A stretch of DNA of 64,000 nucleotides from Capnocytophaga haemolytica (GTDB lineage: Bacteria > Bacteroidota > Bacteroidia > Flavobacteriales > Flavobacteriaceae). The position numbers and the translations under genes were made by a program. The notes below the pieces were generated by a model that was not told the origin of the DNA, ran no database searches, and worked only from the letters and a program-made list of their open reading frames with translations. Location of the stretch: positions 2,276,501 through 2,340,500 of the forward strand of contig NZ_CP014227.1 of NCBI RefSeq assembly GCF_001553545.1, read 5' to 3'. Shown here one piece after another: positions 54,873 to 62,859 of this stretch (its first letter is position 1; each line of letters starts with the position of its first letter).

Positions 54873-55838
54873 TTACAAACTATTCTCCTTCGTAAACTTC
54901 ACTATCTCTGAGATATGTCCGAATGCTACCCCAACAACCGTGTCAGCAGCTCCGTAGTATACGGCTACTTTGTCTTCCTCAATAGAGTGCAGTGCTGCGC
55001 AAGGGAATACTACGTTAGGCACATCGCCGGTAGTTTCGTAGAGAGTGGCAGGCGCCAAGAGGTAAGGCTGTGTACGAGCGATTACCTTGCTTGGATCGTT
55101 GAGGTCTAATAGTGCAGCCCCCATAGAGTAGCGGAAACCATTGCAAGTGTTGATTACACCGTGATAGAACAATAGCCAACCATCTTTTGTTTTGATAGGC
55201 ACAGCACCAGCACCAATCTTAGTGCACTGCCAAGCACTGTCGATAAAAGGCGTTACCTTCATCACACAGCGGTGCTCGCCCCAGTACTTCATATCAGGAC
55301 TATAGCTGATGAAAATATCCCCAAAAGGCGTATGCCCGTTGTCGCTTGGGCGGCTGAGCATTGCGTACTTGCCGTCAATCTTCTCAGGGAAAAGCACCCC
55401 ATTGCGGTTAAAAGGCAAAAAGGCATTCTCACATTGGAAAAACTCCTTAAAGTCAAAGGTATAGGCAATACCTATGGTCGGACCGCAATAGCCGTTGCAC
55501 CACGTTACCCAATAGCGGTCTTCGATGAAGGTTACACGTGGGTCGTACTTGTATTCGGAGTACAAAAAATCGGTGTTACCGCCCTTCATTACGATAGGCT
55601 CATGATTGATATCCCAATGGATACCATCCTTGCTAAAGCCTGCAAAGATATTCATCTGCACGGCCTTGTTATCGCAGCGGAATACCCCTGCAAAGCCGTC
55701 TTTAAAAGGCACTACGGCACTGTTAAAGATGCTGTTAGAGGTAGGTATGTCATAACGGTTGATAATGGGGTTCTCACTGTAGCGCCATAGCACGTCGCTA
55801 CAACCAGCAGGTCGCTCCTGCCAAGGAATTGTACTCAT
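54873..55838 (-). CDS. GH130 beta-mannoside phosphorylase-like enzyme
   Basis: 321 residues, five-bladed propeller of family GH130, whose members split beta-mannosides with phosphate to give mannose 1-phosphate. Marks: [37 protein letters not shown] with the candidate catalytic Asp99, [50 protein letters not shown], and [13 protein letters not shown]. No signal peptide, so it acts in the cytoplasm on imported oligosaccharides. The motif set fits the mannooligosaccharide phosphorylase branch; the exact substrate is not settled. Single gene with its own terminator. Confidence 0.9.
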   Translation of the reverse strand: MSTIPWQERPAGCSDVLWRYSENPIINRYDIPTSNSIFNSAVVPFKDGFAGVFRCDNKAVQMNIFAGFSKDGIHWDINHEPIVMKGGNTDFLYSEYKYDPRVTFIEDRYWVTWCNGYCGPTIGIAYTFDFKEFFQCENAFLPFNRNGVLFPEKIDGKYAMLSRPSDNGHTPFGDIFISYSPDMKYWGEHRCVMKVTPFIDSAWQCTKIGAGAVPIKTKDGWLLFYHGVINTCNGFRYSMGAALLDLNDPSKVIARTQPYLLAPATLYETTGDVPNVVFPCAALHSIEEDKVAVYYGAADTVVGVAFGHISEIVKFTKENSL

Positions 55839-55859
55839 TCTTTCTTTTATATAAAATTG

Positions 55860-55925
55860 TTAATTTTAGGTGTGAGGTCTGAGGTCTGAGGTATGGAGTT
55901 AGGTATGAGGCTCAGACCTCTCTCA
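55860..55925. repeat. GAGGTCTGAGGT repeat
   Basis: About three runs of (T)GAGGTCTGAGG/TATGAGG between the GH130 and aminotransferase genes. It reaches into the last codons of the latter (its stop is at 55912). Same style of short direct repeat as at 61350-61404. Confidence 0.6.
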
Positions 55926-57036
55926 AAATAATTTCTGTAATATAACTGATTTGCTCAGCATCTAACTCAGTGTGCATTGGCAGCGAAATCACTTCCTGCA
56001 CGAGGCGATTGGTTACCACAAAGTCGGCCTCGTTGTAGCGTGGTGAGGTATACGCTTTTTGCGCGTGCAGCGGTATCGGGTAATAAATCCCGAAAGGCAC
56101 ACCCGCCTCAGTGAACGCCTTCGCTAAGGCATCGCGCTTGCCGTTTACAATGCGCAAGGTATATTGATGGAATACGTGGTCGTAACCCGCTGCTGTTACA
56201 GGGGTGATAACGCCCGCTTTGCCACTGAGGGCAGCCGTGTATTGGCGTGCAGCCTCTTGGCGGCGTTGGTTATAGCTATCCAAATGAGGCAACTTAGCAG
56301 AGAGCACCGCTGCCTGCAACGAGTCGAGGCGCGAGTTTACCCCTACCACATCGTGGTGGTAACGCTCGTACATACCGTGGTTTACAATGCCGCGCAAGGT
56401 GTATGCCAGCTCATCGTCGTTGGTGAAGATAGCCCCACCATCGCCATAACAACCGAGGTTCTTTGAAGGGAAGAAAGACGTAGCCCCTACGTTGCCAATC
56501 GTGCCTACTTTCTGCTTATGTCCGTCAGCGAAAGTGTACTCCGCGCCGATCGCCTGCGCATTATCCTCAATTACAAAGAGGTTGTGCTTCTTAGCTACCG
56601 CCATTATCGCCTCCATATTTGCAGGTTGCCCAAAGAGGTGCACGGGCACGATCGCCTTAGTCTTGGGGGTGATAGCGCGCTCGATGGCTTCCACATTGAT
56701 ATTGAACGTATCGTCATAAACGTCTACCAGCACAGGGGTGAGCTTCAGTAGGGCAATCACCTCAACGGTAGCCGCAAAAGTAAAATCGGCAGTGATAACC
56801 TCATCGCCCTCTTTGAGCCCTAAGCCCATCATAGCGATTTGCAGCGCATCGGTGCCATTAGCACAAGGGATGACGTGCTTTACGCCCATATACGCTTCAA
56901 GCTCCCTCTGGAAGCTATGCACCTTCGGTCCGTTGATAAACGCCGTAGTGCTCAGGATTTCCTCAAACGAAGCCTGCACTTGTGGCTTAATGGCTTCGTA
57001 CTGACCGTGAAGGTCAACCATTTGTATCTTTTTCAT
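55912..57036 (-). CDS. DegT/DnrJ/EryC1/StrS-family sugar aminotransferase
   Basis: PLP enzyme of the kind that turns keto-sugar nucleotides into amino sugars for surface polysaccharides. 374 residues: FINGPKVHSFQRELEAYMGV, CANGTDALQIAMMGL, DEVITADFTFAATVEVI, VPVHLFGQPANMEAI, VIEDNAQAIGAEY (the Asp that holds the PLP ring nitrogen) and FFPSKNLGCYGDGG with the PLP-binding Lys192. HQYTLRI follows late. Full length. No other nucleotide-sugar gene is nearby, so its substrate cannot be guessed from context. The 5' leader holds a 20-bp inverted repeat. Confidence 0.93.
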   Translation of the reverse strand: MKKIQMVDLHGQYEAIKPQVQASFEEILSTTAFINGPKVHSFQRELEAYMGVKHVIPCANGTDALQIAMMGLGLKEGDEVITADFTFAATVEVIALLKLTPVLVDVYDDTFNINVEAIERAITPKTKAIVPVHLFGQPANMEAIMAVAKKHNLFVIEDNAQAIGAEYTFADGHKQKVGTIGNVGATSFFPSKNLGCYGDGGAIFTNDDELAYTLRGIVNHGMYERYHHDVVGVNSRLDSLQAAVLSAKLPHLDSYNQRRQEAARQYTAALSGKAGVITPVTAAGYDHVFHQYTLRIVNGKRDALAKAFTEAGVPFGIYYPIPLHAQKAYTSPRYNEADFVVTNRLVQEVISLPMHTELDAEQISYITEIILREV

Positions 57037-57061
57037 CGTATAATTAATTTATTAAGGTTGT

Positions 57062-57116
57062 AGGCTTTAGGTATCAGGCTTTAGCCCTGACGCCTTAAGC
57101 CTGATACCTAAAGCCT
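57062..57116. repeat. Perfect 20-bp inverted repeat in the aminotransferase leader
   Basis: Arms 57062-57081 (AGGCTTTAGGTATCAGGCTT) and 57097-57116 with a 15-nt loop holding CCTGACGCC. It lies between the promoter (57135-57164) and the ATG (57036), so the leader RNA could form a strong hairpin. Words CCTGACGCC and AAGCCTGA recur at 60180-60215 and 60875-60900. Confidence 0.8.
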
Positions 57117-57134
57117 TATTGTTCTATTCCGCCG

Positions 57135-57164
57135 CAAAAGTACAAAATAATGCCTAATGTGCAA
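57135..57164 (-). promoter_or_regulatory. Promoter of the aminotransferase gene
   Basis: Minus-strand TACTTTTG (plus 57135-57142) with TTG (plus 57162-57164) 19 bp upstream. About 100-base leader. Confidence 0.65.
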
Positions 57165-57170
57165 TGTTTA

Positions 57171-57629
57171 CTATCTATTTTTTTGCCGTGCACTTATCGC
57201 TACCCCAAATGTGGAACTGGCTATCAGCACAATATACACCAAGGTTACCGCCAACCCCCAACCTGCGAACCGTGCTCGCATCACTGCACACATCTCTCCT
57301 TGTGTATGTAGGGCTTCCCACAAGTTCACTGTGGCAAACGCCACAAAGCCCACTGCCAACAGCCCCACACTGAGCACTACCGCTGCGCTGCCTAATGGCA
57401 TCTCCCGTCCGCGCATTGCCCATAAGTACAAGGTCTGCACGGCAATGCCTATCCAGCCCATTACTACCAGCATAAAAAGCTGCTCGCTGAGGTCATAGCT
57501 CACTGGGCATTCACTCCACATATCGCTGTACTTTGCATCTAATGCCAAACTGAGCACTCCCAGCAGTCCAAAGAGCAATAAGCCTATCAAACCCACTGCA
57601 AGTCCTATAATTTTTGCTACCTTCAACAT
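57171..57629 (-). CDS. Four-helix membrane protein of unknown function
   Basis: 152 residues with four hydrophobic helices (IIGLAVGLIGLLLFGLLGVL; LFMLVVMGWIGIAVQTLYLW; AAVVLSVGLLAVGFVAFATV; GWGLAVTLVYIVLIASSTFG) and a basic tail (ISARQKNR). The first loop has one Cys and the third another (SECPVSY and GEMCAVM), which could pair on the periplasmic side. No family recognised. It starts 8 bp after the MuiA-like gene and is probably in its operon. Confidence 0.7.
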   Translation of the reverse strand: MLKVAKIIGLAVGLIGLLLFGLLGVLSLALDAKYSDMWSECPVSYDLSEQLFMLVVMGWIGIAVQTLYLWAMRGREMPLGSAAVVLSVGLLAVGFVAFATVNLWEALHTQGEMCAVMRARFAGWGLAVTLVYIVLIASSTFGVAISARQKNR

Positions 57630-57637
57630 TTGATTTT

Positions 57638-59257
57638 TTACTGAATGTTCTTATCCTTAGGGTATTTTAGTTTGTAGCTTAGGCGGTAGGTTTTGGAAGC
57701 TCCTGCTGCAAGTGTTACCTCCCAAGTAAGGATATGTGTTTCGGGGTCTATGGTGGCTTTGCTGCTCTCAAGTAGCTCCACAGTGATGTCCTTCTCGGTA
57801 GATACGGGATATTGATCTTTGAGTACCAAGGTGATAGGCTCTTTCTTGTTGTTGCGCACCTTCAGGTCGTAAGTAAAGGTCTGCTCCTTATAGCCCGAGA
57901 GGAATTTAGACTGCGACTTATCTTGCACCACCTCGCGCTTTACGCTTACCTTCTTATCCGCACCAAGCGTTAGGTGTATCTCCTCGCCCGTCTGCTGAGG
58001 GTCGATGTAGGTGCGCCCTACGTAAGTGTTTTCAAAGACTACATTCGCATCGCCAGGCAGGAGATTGTACTGCGCATAGTCCTTCACAGAGGCTACCAAG
58101 TACACCTGCCCATCTATGCGCGGTGCGGCATAGTACTTGTAGGTGGCAGGTAGCGATGCCTCTTGTAGGGATACGCTGTGGGGTTTGCCATTGCCGAGGA
58201 TGTCGTAGGGCAAGCTGATGTCGAATTGCACATTGAGCGTGCCCTCACTCAGCTCGGTGTAGTCTCCTACCGAGCTTTCAGCCAGCTCAACCTCTTTTGA
58301 TTCTTTTATAGCCATATCCGCTTCCACTGCTACGCGTGCTCTATAGGAACCCATTGGTGCTCTATTTTCCATTACGTAAACATCGTTGCCGCCATATCCC
58401 AAAAACCACGCGTTGAGCACAGGGAAACTGTTGCTCTTGTTGGGGTTGCCGCTGGTGAGGCTGAGTTTTACGCCACGCCAATCGATGCCCGTCTGTTGGG
58501 TTACGTCTGCCTTGTAGAGCAATTGCAGAGGATCGCTCACCTTAGTGGCGCGCAGCTCGTAGAAGGGCGTCCAGCTGGCAGCCATTGAGAGGTAACTCAG
58601 CTTGAAGTCCACCCGTTGCGCAATAGGCGAAGAGAGCATCAAGATGACTTTGCCTTGTGAAGTGCGATCGCCCTTGTCTTCCTCGCTGGTCAATCGCGAT
58701 TCCAATTGCTTTTTGGTCTCTCTTAGCTGCTTCTGGCGTTTATCAATAGCGTTGATACTATTGAGCAAGGCAGTACGCTTATGAGTGTAATAATCCACCA
58801 CTTTGGCAAGCTGCTCTTGGCTTACCCCTGTGTTGCCACCGATCTGCTGGTTCTTATCGAGTAGCGTTACTGCCTGTCGCTCACTTTCGCGCTGGTTGCT
58901 GAGCTTCTCAAGTTGCTCACTGAGCAGGGTGATACTATCGCGTACGCGCCTGAGGGCAGGAGCTTCCTTATCGCCTCCGTACTCACTGACGTACCTATTA
59001 GTGAACTGAGCCGAGAGCACCACCACGTCCTTGGGCACCATCACACGGATAGTCTCCTCTGAAAGACTGTTGGCTACATTCTTGATCACCACCTCGCTGG
59101 TGCCTTTTGGCAGTGCCACAGCTCCCGCGTGGGTGAGCATTACCCCGCGATTGTAGACCGTAGCCTCAGTAACCTTAGCGGTAGTAAAAAATCGTTGTTG
59201 TGCAAATGCCCCCACAGAGGAGAGCATGAGTGCTGCTAAGAGTATATTCTTTTTCAT
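57638..59257 (-). CDS. MuiA-like (DUF4139) secreted protein
   Basis: 539 residues, signal peptide ending VGAFAQ. An N-terminal DUF4140-like domain (AKVTEATVYNRGVMLTHAGA, GTSEVVIKNVANSLSEETIR), a coiled-coil about 100-200 (LRRVRDSITLLSEQLEKLSN), then the DUF4139 beta domain (KLSYLSMAASWTPFYELRAT, TQQTGIDWRGVKLSLTSGNP) to the end (KTYRLSYKLKYP). The name comes from mucoidy inhibitor A; the molecular role is not known to me. A second member of the same family, pointing the other way, begins at 62860. Confidence 0.85.
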   Translation of the reverse strand: MKKNILLAALMLSSVGAFAQQRFFTTAKVTEATVYNRGVMLTHAGAVALPKGTSEVVIKNVANSLSEETIRVMVPKDVVVLSAQFTNRYVSEYGGDKEAPALRRVRDSITLLSEQLEKLSNQRESERQAVTLLDKNQQIGGNTGVSQEQLAKVVDYYTHKRTALLNSINAIDKRQKQLRETKKQLESRLTSEEDKGDRTSQGKVILMLSSPIAQRVDFKLSYLSMAASWTPFYELRATKVSDPLQLLYKADVTQQTGIDWRGVKLSLTSGNPNKSNSFPVLNAWFLGYGGNDVYVMENRAPMGSYRARVAVEADMAIKESKEVELAESSVGDYTELSEGTLNVQFDISLPYDILGNGKPHSVSLQEASLPATYKYYAAPRIDGQVYLVASVKDYAQYNLLPGDANVVFENTYVGRTYIDPQQTGEEIHLTLGADKKVSVKREVVQDKSQSKFLSGYKEQTFTYDLKVRNNKKEPITLVLKDQYPVSTEKDITVELLESSKATIDPETHILTWEVTLAAGASKTYRLSYKLKYPKDKNIQ

Positions 59258-59332
59258 CGTAATAACAGTATTTTTGTATGTCTATCCCAAAAAGCGTGCC
59301 AAGAGGCTACCCCAAACGCCAATAGCCTTTTA

Positions 59333-59893
59333 TCAGTATTGATTGTGAAGTTTATGATCCCACAGCAATTCCCAGCGAGAGGCGTTTACAGTATCGTGTT
59401 TTTCGAGATATATGCTTATAGGGTAAGCGAGTTCTAATACCTTATTTGAGAATTGCCCACATCTACTAAGACATTGCCCATTCTTAAGTAGCGTAAAGTC
59501 AAAACCGATATGCCCGCAAGTGGGTGGTAAGCTACCACAATCAAAGTCCTTGCCGTCTGCCCAAATAGAGTCAAGCGTATGAAAAAGAAAATCAGTATCG
59601 TGGCTCAAGCGTACATCCTCAATATAGCCCAGAGGAAAGATTTTGCGGGGACTTTCCCATCCTTTGGGAGCTCCTGCCTCAAGAGACTCAATAAGGTCAA
59701 ACCTCAAAGTCGAAGTGGTATTGTGCACTAACACAGAGCGATTCGCAAAATCAACAGTAATGCTATGTGAAGGCACACGGCGATCAGACCATACATTGAA
59801 AATCATCACACGGTCGTCTACCTTAGGCGGCTCTTGCTTAGGGGTATTGCAGGCAATAAAGGCAAGGGCTATAAAAAAATATACGTATCTCAT
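59333..59893 (-). CDS. Small lipoprotein of unknown function
   Basis: 186 residues with lipobox FIAC (lipidated Cys15) and a Pro/Lys spacer (NTPKQEPPKVDDR). The mature part looks beta-rich and holds three cysteines in mid-sequence (DFDCGSLPPTCGH and SRCGQF), which may pair. No family recognised. Single gene between the MuiA-like gene and a repeat-rich spacer. Confidence 0.7.
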   Translation of the reverse strand: MRYVYFFIALAFIACNTPKQEPPKVDDRVMIFNVWSDRRVPSHSITVDFANRSVLVHNTTSTLRFDLIESLEAGAPKGWESPRKIFPLGYIEDVRLSHDTDFLFHTLDSIWADGKDFDCGSLPPTCGHIGFDFTLLKNGQCLSRCGQFSNKVLELAYPISIYLEKHDTVNASRWELLWDHKLHNQY

Positions 59894-60289
59894 AACAAAC
59901 TTGGTTTACCTATATAGGGCAAAAAGTATGCCAAAGAAACACGTCCTGCCGTCTATATTGATAAATAAAGCCAAGATAAAGCCGAGACAAAGCCAAGATA
60001 AAGCCGAGACAAAGCCAAGATAAAGCCGAGATAAAGCCGAGATGGTAAAAGGATAGTAAGAAGATAGTAAGAGGATAGTAAGAAGATAAGCGGATTTTAA
60101 TAGAATAAATACCTATTTCTCAATAGGTTACAAAAGAAGAATTTTTAGTAATAAGAAGTGAGAAGCAAGTAGTCAGCCCATACCTAAAACCTGACGCCTC
60201 AAGTCTAAAACCCAAATGCAAAAGTACATATAAAAACCTAAACTACAAAAAAATTAGGCATTAATCATTAAAAATTAATCATTAATTAC
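59894..60289. repeat. Repeat-rich intergenic spacer with phased 11-bp units
   Basis: 59967-60043 holds seven contiguous 11-bp units AAAGCC(A/G)AGA(T/C), and 60050-60086 holds about three units like GGATAGTAAGA, also 11 bp. Then comes a stretch with CCTGACGCCTCAAGTCTAAA words at about 60180-60215. No ORF supported except a repeat-made shadow. 11 bp is about one DNA turn, so the units would face one side of the helix. Confidence 0.85.
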
Positions 60290-60297
60290 TATCTTTG
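60290..60297 (+). promoter_or_regulatory. -7 box before the 60317 gene
   Basis: TATCTTTG, perfect TAnnTTTG, 20 bases before the ATG. Confidence 0.55.
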
Positions 60298-60316
60298 CAC
60301 TTCAATACAAAGCGAT

Positions 60317-60904
60317 ATGAAATACATTAGCTTATTTTGCACGTTTTTATGTACATCGTTGGGCAACAGTCAGATAACCATCAGTGGGGCACTTAAAAAT
60401 GCAGATGGTACCCCTATAAAGAACGCACAAGTGTGGGTGGTAGGCAGTCTTAATAGTGCGATTACCGATGCCCAAGGGCGGTATTCCCTTGAGGTGCAGC
60501 AGTGGGATGTAGTGCAATTCCCTATGAGCTGGGGAAAATACTTCTTTGTAGAGAAGGCAACCCCCAAGCAGCGTATCGACCTCCCTGCGGACAAAGCTAA
60601 ACTCAGAGCAGATGATATAGAGGGCGTTGTGGTGCGGGTTGATTTCTCCCTTGATGGGCAGCCCTGTGCTAAAAAGGATTTTTTAGCCCGCCAAACCCAA
60701 GGGAAAGTCTACTGCTACTGCCTTGTGATTGGAACAGGAAAAGAACCACACCTAAGCACCTATTTGAAAGGACCTTACCATTACCTTGTAGATGCCTACA
60801 CTCAGCAGGGCTGGGCAGTGTATTCAAAATATAAGAGCGACTTGGACAAAAAGGAATATACATTGCTCCTAAAGCCTGACGCCTCAACCCTAAAGCTTAA
60901 ATAA
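60317..60904 (+). CDS. Secreted carboxypeptidase-regulatory-like domain protein
   Basis: 195 residues. Signal peptide ends LGNSQ. Residues about 20-75 form a carboxypeptidase-D-regulatory-like beta-sandwich ([33 protein letters not shown]), with QQWDVVQF closing it. The rest is of unknown fold with four Cys. It is paralogous to the gene at 62249 (same opening domain and (A/S)xxWDxVxF closure). The final residues [10 protein letters not shown] are encoded by the CCTGACGCCTCAACCCTAAA repeat seen in spacers, so repeat DNA has entered or formed the gene's end. dtd follows 2 bp later. Confidence 0.75.
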   Translation: MKYISLFCTFLCTSLGNSQITISGALKNADGTPIKNAQVWVVGSLNSAITDAQGRYSLEVQQWDVVQFPMSWGKYFFVEKATPKQRIDLPADKAKLRADDIEGVVVRVDFSLDGQPCAKKDFLARQTQGKVYCYCLVIGTGKEPHLSTYLKGPYHYLVDAYTQQGWAVYSKYKSDLDKKEYTLLLKPDASTLKLK

Positions 60905-60906
60905 AA

Positions 60907-61359
60907 ATGCGAACACTTATTCAACGGGTAACCCGCGCCTCAGTAACCATTGCGGGGCAAGAGACAGCCGCTATTGGCAAAGGCCTCTTAGTGCTGGTAG
61001 GCATTGAGGATGCCGACACCATAGACGATGTGCGCTACCTCTCACAGAAGATCACCTCCCTGCGCATCTTTGACGACTCAGCAGGGGTAATGAACCTATC
61101 CCTTAAAGACATCAGCGGCGAGCTATGTGTCGTATCGCAGTTTACGCTGCACGCTTCCACAAGGCGCGGCAACCGCCCCAGCTATATACGCGCCGCCCGC
61201 CCCGAGGTAGCCGTGCCGCTCTATGAGGCGTTTATTGCGCAGCTCACTGCCGACTTGGGCAGACCTGTACAAACAGGCACTTTTGGGGCGATGATGCAAG
61301 TGGCTCTCTGCAATGATGGTCCCGTAACGATATGGATGGATAGCAAGGAGAGGAGTTAG
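60907..61359 (+). CDS. dtd: D-aminoacyl-tRNA deacylase, copy 2
   Basis: Same enzyme family as 43646-44098. 150 residues with all key parts: [42 protein letters not shown] and GPVTIW. Codon use is more GC-rich than in copy 1, whose surroundings are AT-rich. This one fits its neighbours and is my choice for the resident gene. It is 2 bp behind the carboxypeptidase-like gene. Both copies look fully functional. Confidence 0.95.
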   Translation: MRTLIQRVTRASVTIAGQETAAIGKGLLVLVGIEDADTIDDVRYLSQKITSLRIFDDSAGVMNLSLKDISGELCVVSQFTLHASTRRGNRPSYIRAARPEVAVPLYEAFIAQLTADLGRPVQTGTFGAMMQVALCNDGPVTIWMDSKERS

Positions 61360-61404
61360 GAGTTAGGAAAGTAGGAGTTAGGAGTTAGAAAAGTAGAAGA
61401 ATAG
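61350..61404. repeat. AGGAGTTAGGAAAGTAG direct repeats
   Basis: Runs of (T)AGGAGTTAG and AAAGTAG(A) spanning the dtd stop and the gap to the next ATG. They end the dtd frame (…RS stop) and sit where a ribosome binding site would be. Confidence 0.6.
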
Positions 61405-61410
61405 AATAAG

Positions 61411-61800
61411 ATGATTGTAATAAAAGAAGAGCTGTCCTTAGCGGAGCTGCTTTCTCACGTGGAGGGGGCAGCAGCTTATCAATGGTGCATAGTAGAGCTT
61501 GAAGGAATGGGCTATCAGCAACCTCTATGGGGCTTTGAGGATAAGGTGAATGCTACCACCACAGGGCTTACGGTCTGCTTTCAGCAATTGCAAATCCTCT
61601 CTGCTAATGTACGGCAGCTGATATGGCTTACACTGATTGGTGATAAGGGAGCCATTGAACCCGTAGCCCCTTACACTGAGGCTTATGAGGCATATCTGAA
61701 AGCACGTTATGCCTTCCATATCACTTTTGTGGATGGAGCGTATTGGGAAATAGAAGGAAAAGAGGCTTATAAATTACAGCATTTGGGTTTAAAAGTATGA
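61411..61800 (+). CDS. Small cytoplasmic protein of unknown function
   Basis: 129 residues, no signal peptide or membrane helix. Mixed alpha/beta: an opening MIVIKEELSLAELLSHVEG, mid part QQLQILSANVRQLIWLTLIG, and a C-terminal HITFVDGAYWEIEGKEAY resembling small immunity- or SMI1-like proteins only in general look. No family recognised. Its stop overlaps the next gene's start (ATGA), so the two are coupled. Confidence 0.65.
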   Translation: MIVIKEELSLAELLSHVEGAAAYQWCIVELEGMGYQQPLWGFEDKVNATTTGLTVCFQQLQILSANVRQLIWLTLIGDKGAIEPVAPYTEAYEAYLKARYAFHITFVDGAYWEIEGKEAYKLQHLGLKV

Positions 61801-62246
61801 TTATGGAAATAAACGAACGAACTTCTCGCAATCGCTTATTAATAGCCATCATTGCAACGCATTGGCTACTGGGGTTTATCTTCTGGACAAGGGTGATGGA
61901 TCGTAGTAATGCAGCAATGGCAATGCTCTATGGACTGATAACAACGGCATTCTATTGGTGGTATTTTAGGCGATATGACCTTATGTACTATGATACTAAG
62001 AGGCAAGTCAAGTTATTTTTTGTCAGTACAATAGTGATCGCGGGGCTGTGCTCTTTCATAATGGGGCTTCCTCTATGGCGCATAGCTCTCAATCCTCTGA
62101 GTGCCTTTGTGGCAATCTTGAGCGGAGGAGGCTTAATTATTATGTTGATGATAGGTGTTTTTATAGTCAAAGTAATCCCATTCGCGTTGCTGATAGCCTT
62201 TATCAATTACCTATGGATACAGTATTTTAAATCAAAAACTAAATAA
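61797..62246 (+). CDS. Four-helix membrane protein of unknown function
   Basis: 149 residues with hydrophobic helices at about 12-30 (LLIAIIATHWLLGFIFW), 38-55 (AMAMLYGLITTAFYWWYF), 72-95 (VKLFFVSTIVIAGLCSFIMG) and 100-145 (GGGLIIMLMIGVFIVKVIPF and LLIAFINYLWI). No family recognised. It overlaps the small gene before it by 4 bp and is 2 bp ahead of the next secreted-protein gene, so these form one operon. Confidence 0.65.
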   Translation: MIMEINERTSRNRLLIAIIATHWLLGFIFWTRVMDRSNAAMAMLYGLITTAFYWWYFRRYDLMYYDTKRQVKLFFVSTIVIAGLCSFIMGLPLWRIALNPLSAFVAILSGGGLIIMLMIGVFIVKVIPFALLIAFINYLWIQYFKSKTK

Positions 62247-62248
62247 CA

Positions 62249-62836
62249 ATGAAAAAGATAACCTTACTCATTACAGTGCTTATGAGCCTGACGCTCAGTG
62301 CTCAGATTACAGTAAAAGGGAGATACATTGATGGGAATAAAAAGCCCATAAGCGGGGCAAAGGTATGGGTAGAAGGGAAGACTATTTCAACAACTACGGA
62401 TGAGAAAGGTAATTTCTCCCTTAAAGCTGAACGTTGGGACACAGTGATTTTTGGGGAAATAGGCTCTTTTCATATCATAAGTGATAATGCTTCACCGCTG
62501 AAATTTATCTTTATAACTGACAGAGATCCCAATCTCTCTATTGCAGTTACTACTGATTTCTTTATTGATGGAGAAAAGGTATCCAAAGTTGACTTTATCA
62601 ATGCTGAAAAAGAGAAGCACTTATTTAAATACAGAGAAACTATTGCAGAAGACGAGAGCTCTTCGGAAGAAAAATACAATGTGCAAATAGAGGCTTATAC
62701 GAAGCAGCTATGGAGAGAAGCTACCCAAGAAATGGATAAAAACCATAGAAGAGAGTTCAAACGTATTAACCCTATTCCGTGGAGCAATTATGTCGCATTA
62801 ACAGTGACATTATTAGTGATTTCGTTAGTTACATAA
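62249..62836 (+). CDS. Carboxypeptidase-regulatory-like protein with C-terminal membrane anchor
   Basis: 195 residues. Signal peptide (MKKITLLITVLMSLTLSAQ) and a carboxypeptidase-regulatory-like domain about 20-75 (ITVKGRYIDGNKKPISGAKV, TTDEKGNFSLKAERWDTVIF), like the 60317 gene. An acidic middle (AEDESSSEEKY) follows and the chain ends in a hydrophobic helix (YVALTVTLLVISLVT), so it may stay in the inner membrane by its C-terminus. Leader and signal-peptide DNA are nearly the same as those of the next gene at 62860, which points to a local duplication. Confidence 0.7.
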   Translation: MKKITLLITVLMSLTLSAQITVKGRYIDGNKKPISGAKVWVEGKTISTTTDEKGNFSLKAERWDTVIFGEIGSFHIISDNASPLKFIFITDRDPNLSIAVTTDFFIDGEKVSKVDFINAEKEKHLFKYRETIAEDESSSEEKYNVQIEAYTKQLWREATQEMDKNHRREFKRINPIPWSNYVALTVTLLVISLVT

Positions 62837-62859
62837 ATAAAACCAAAAACTAAATAACA

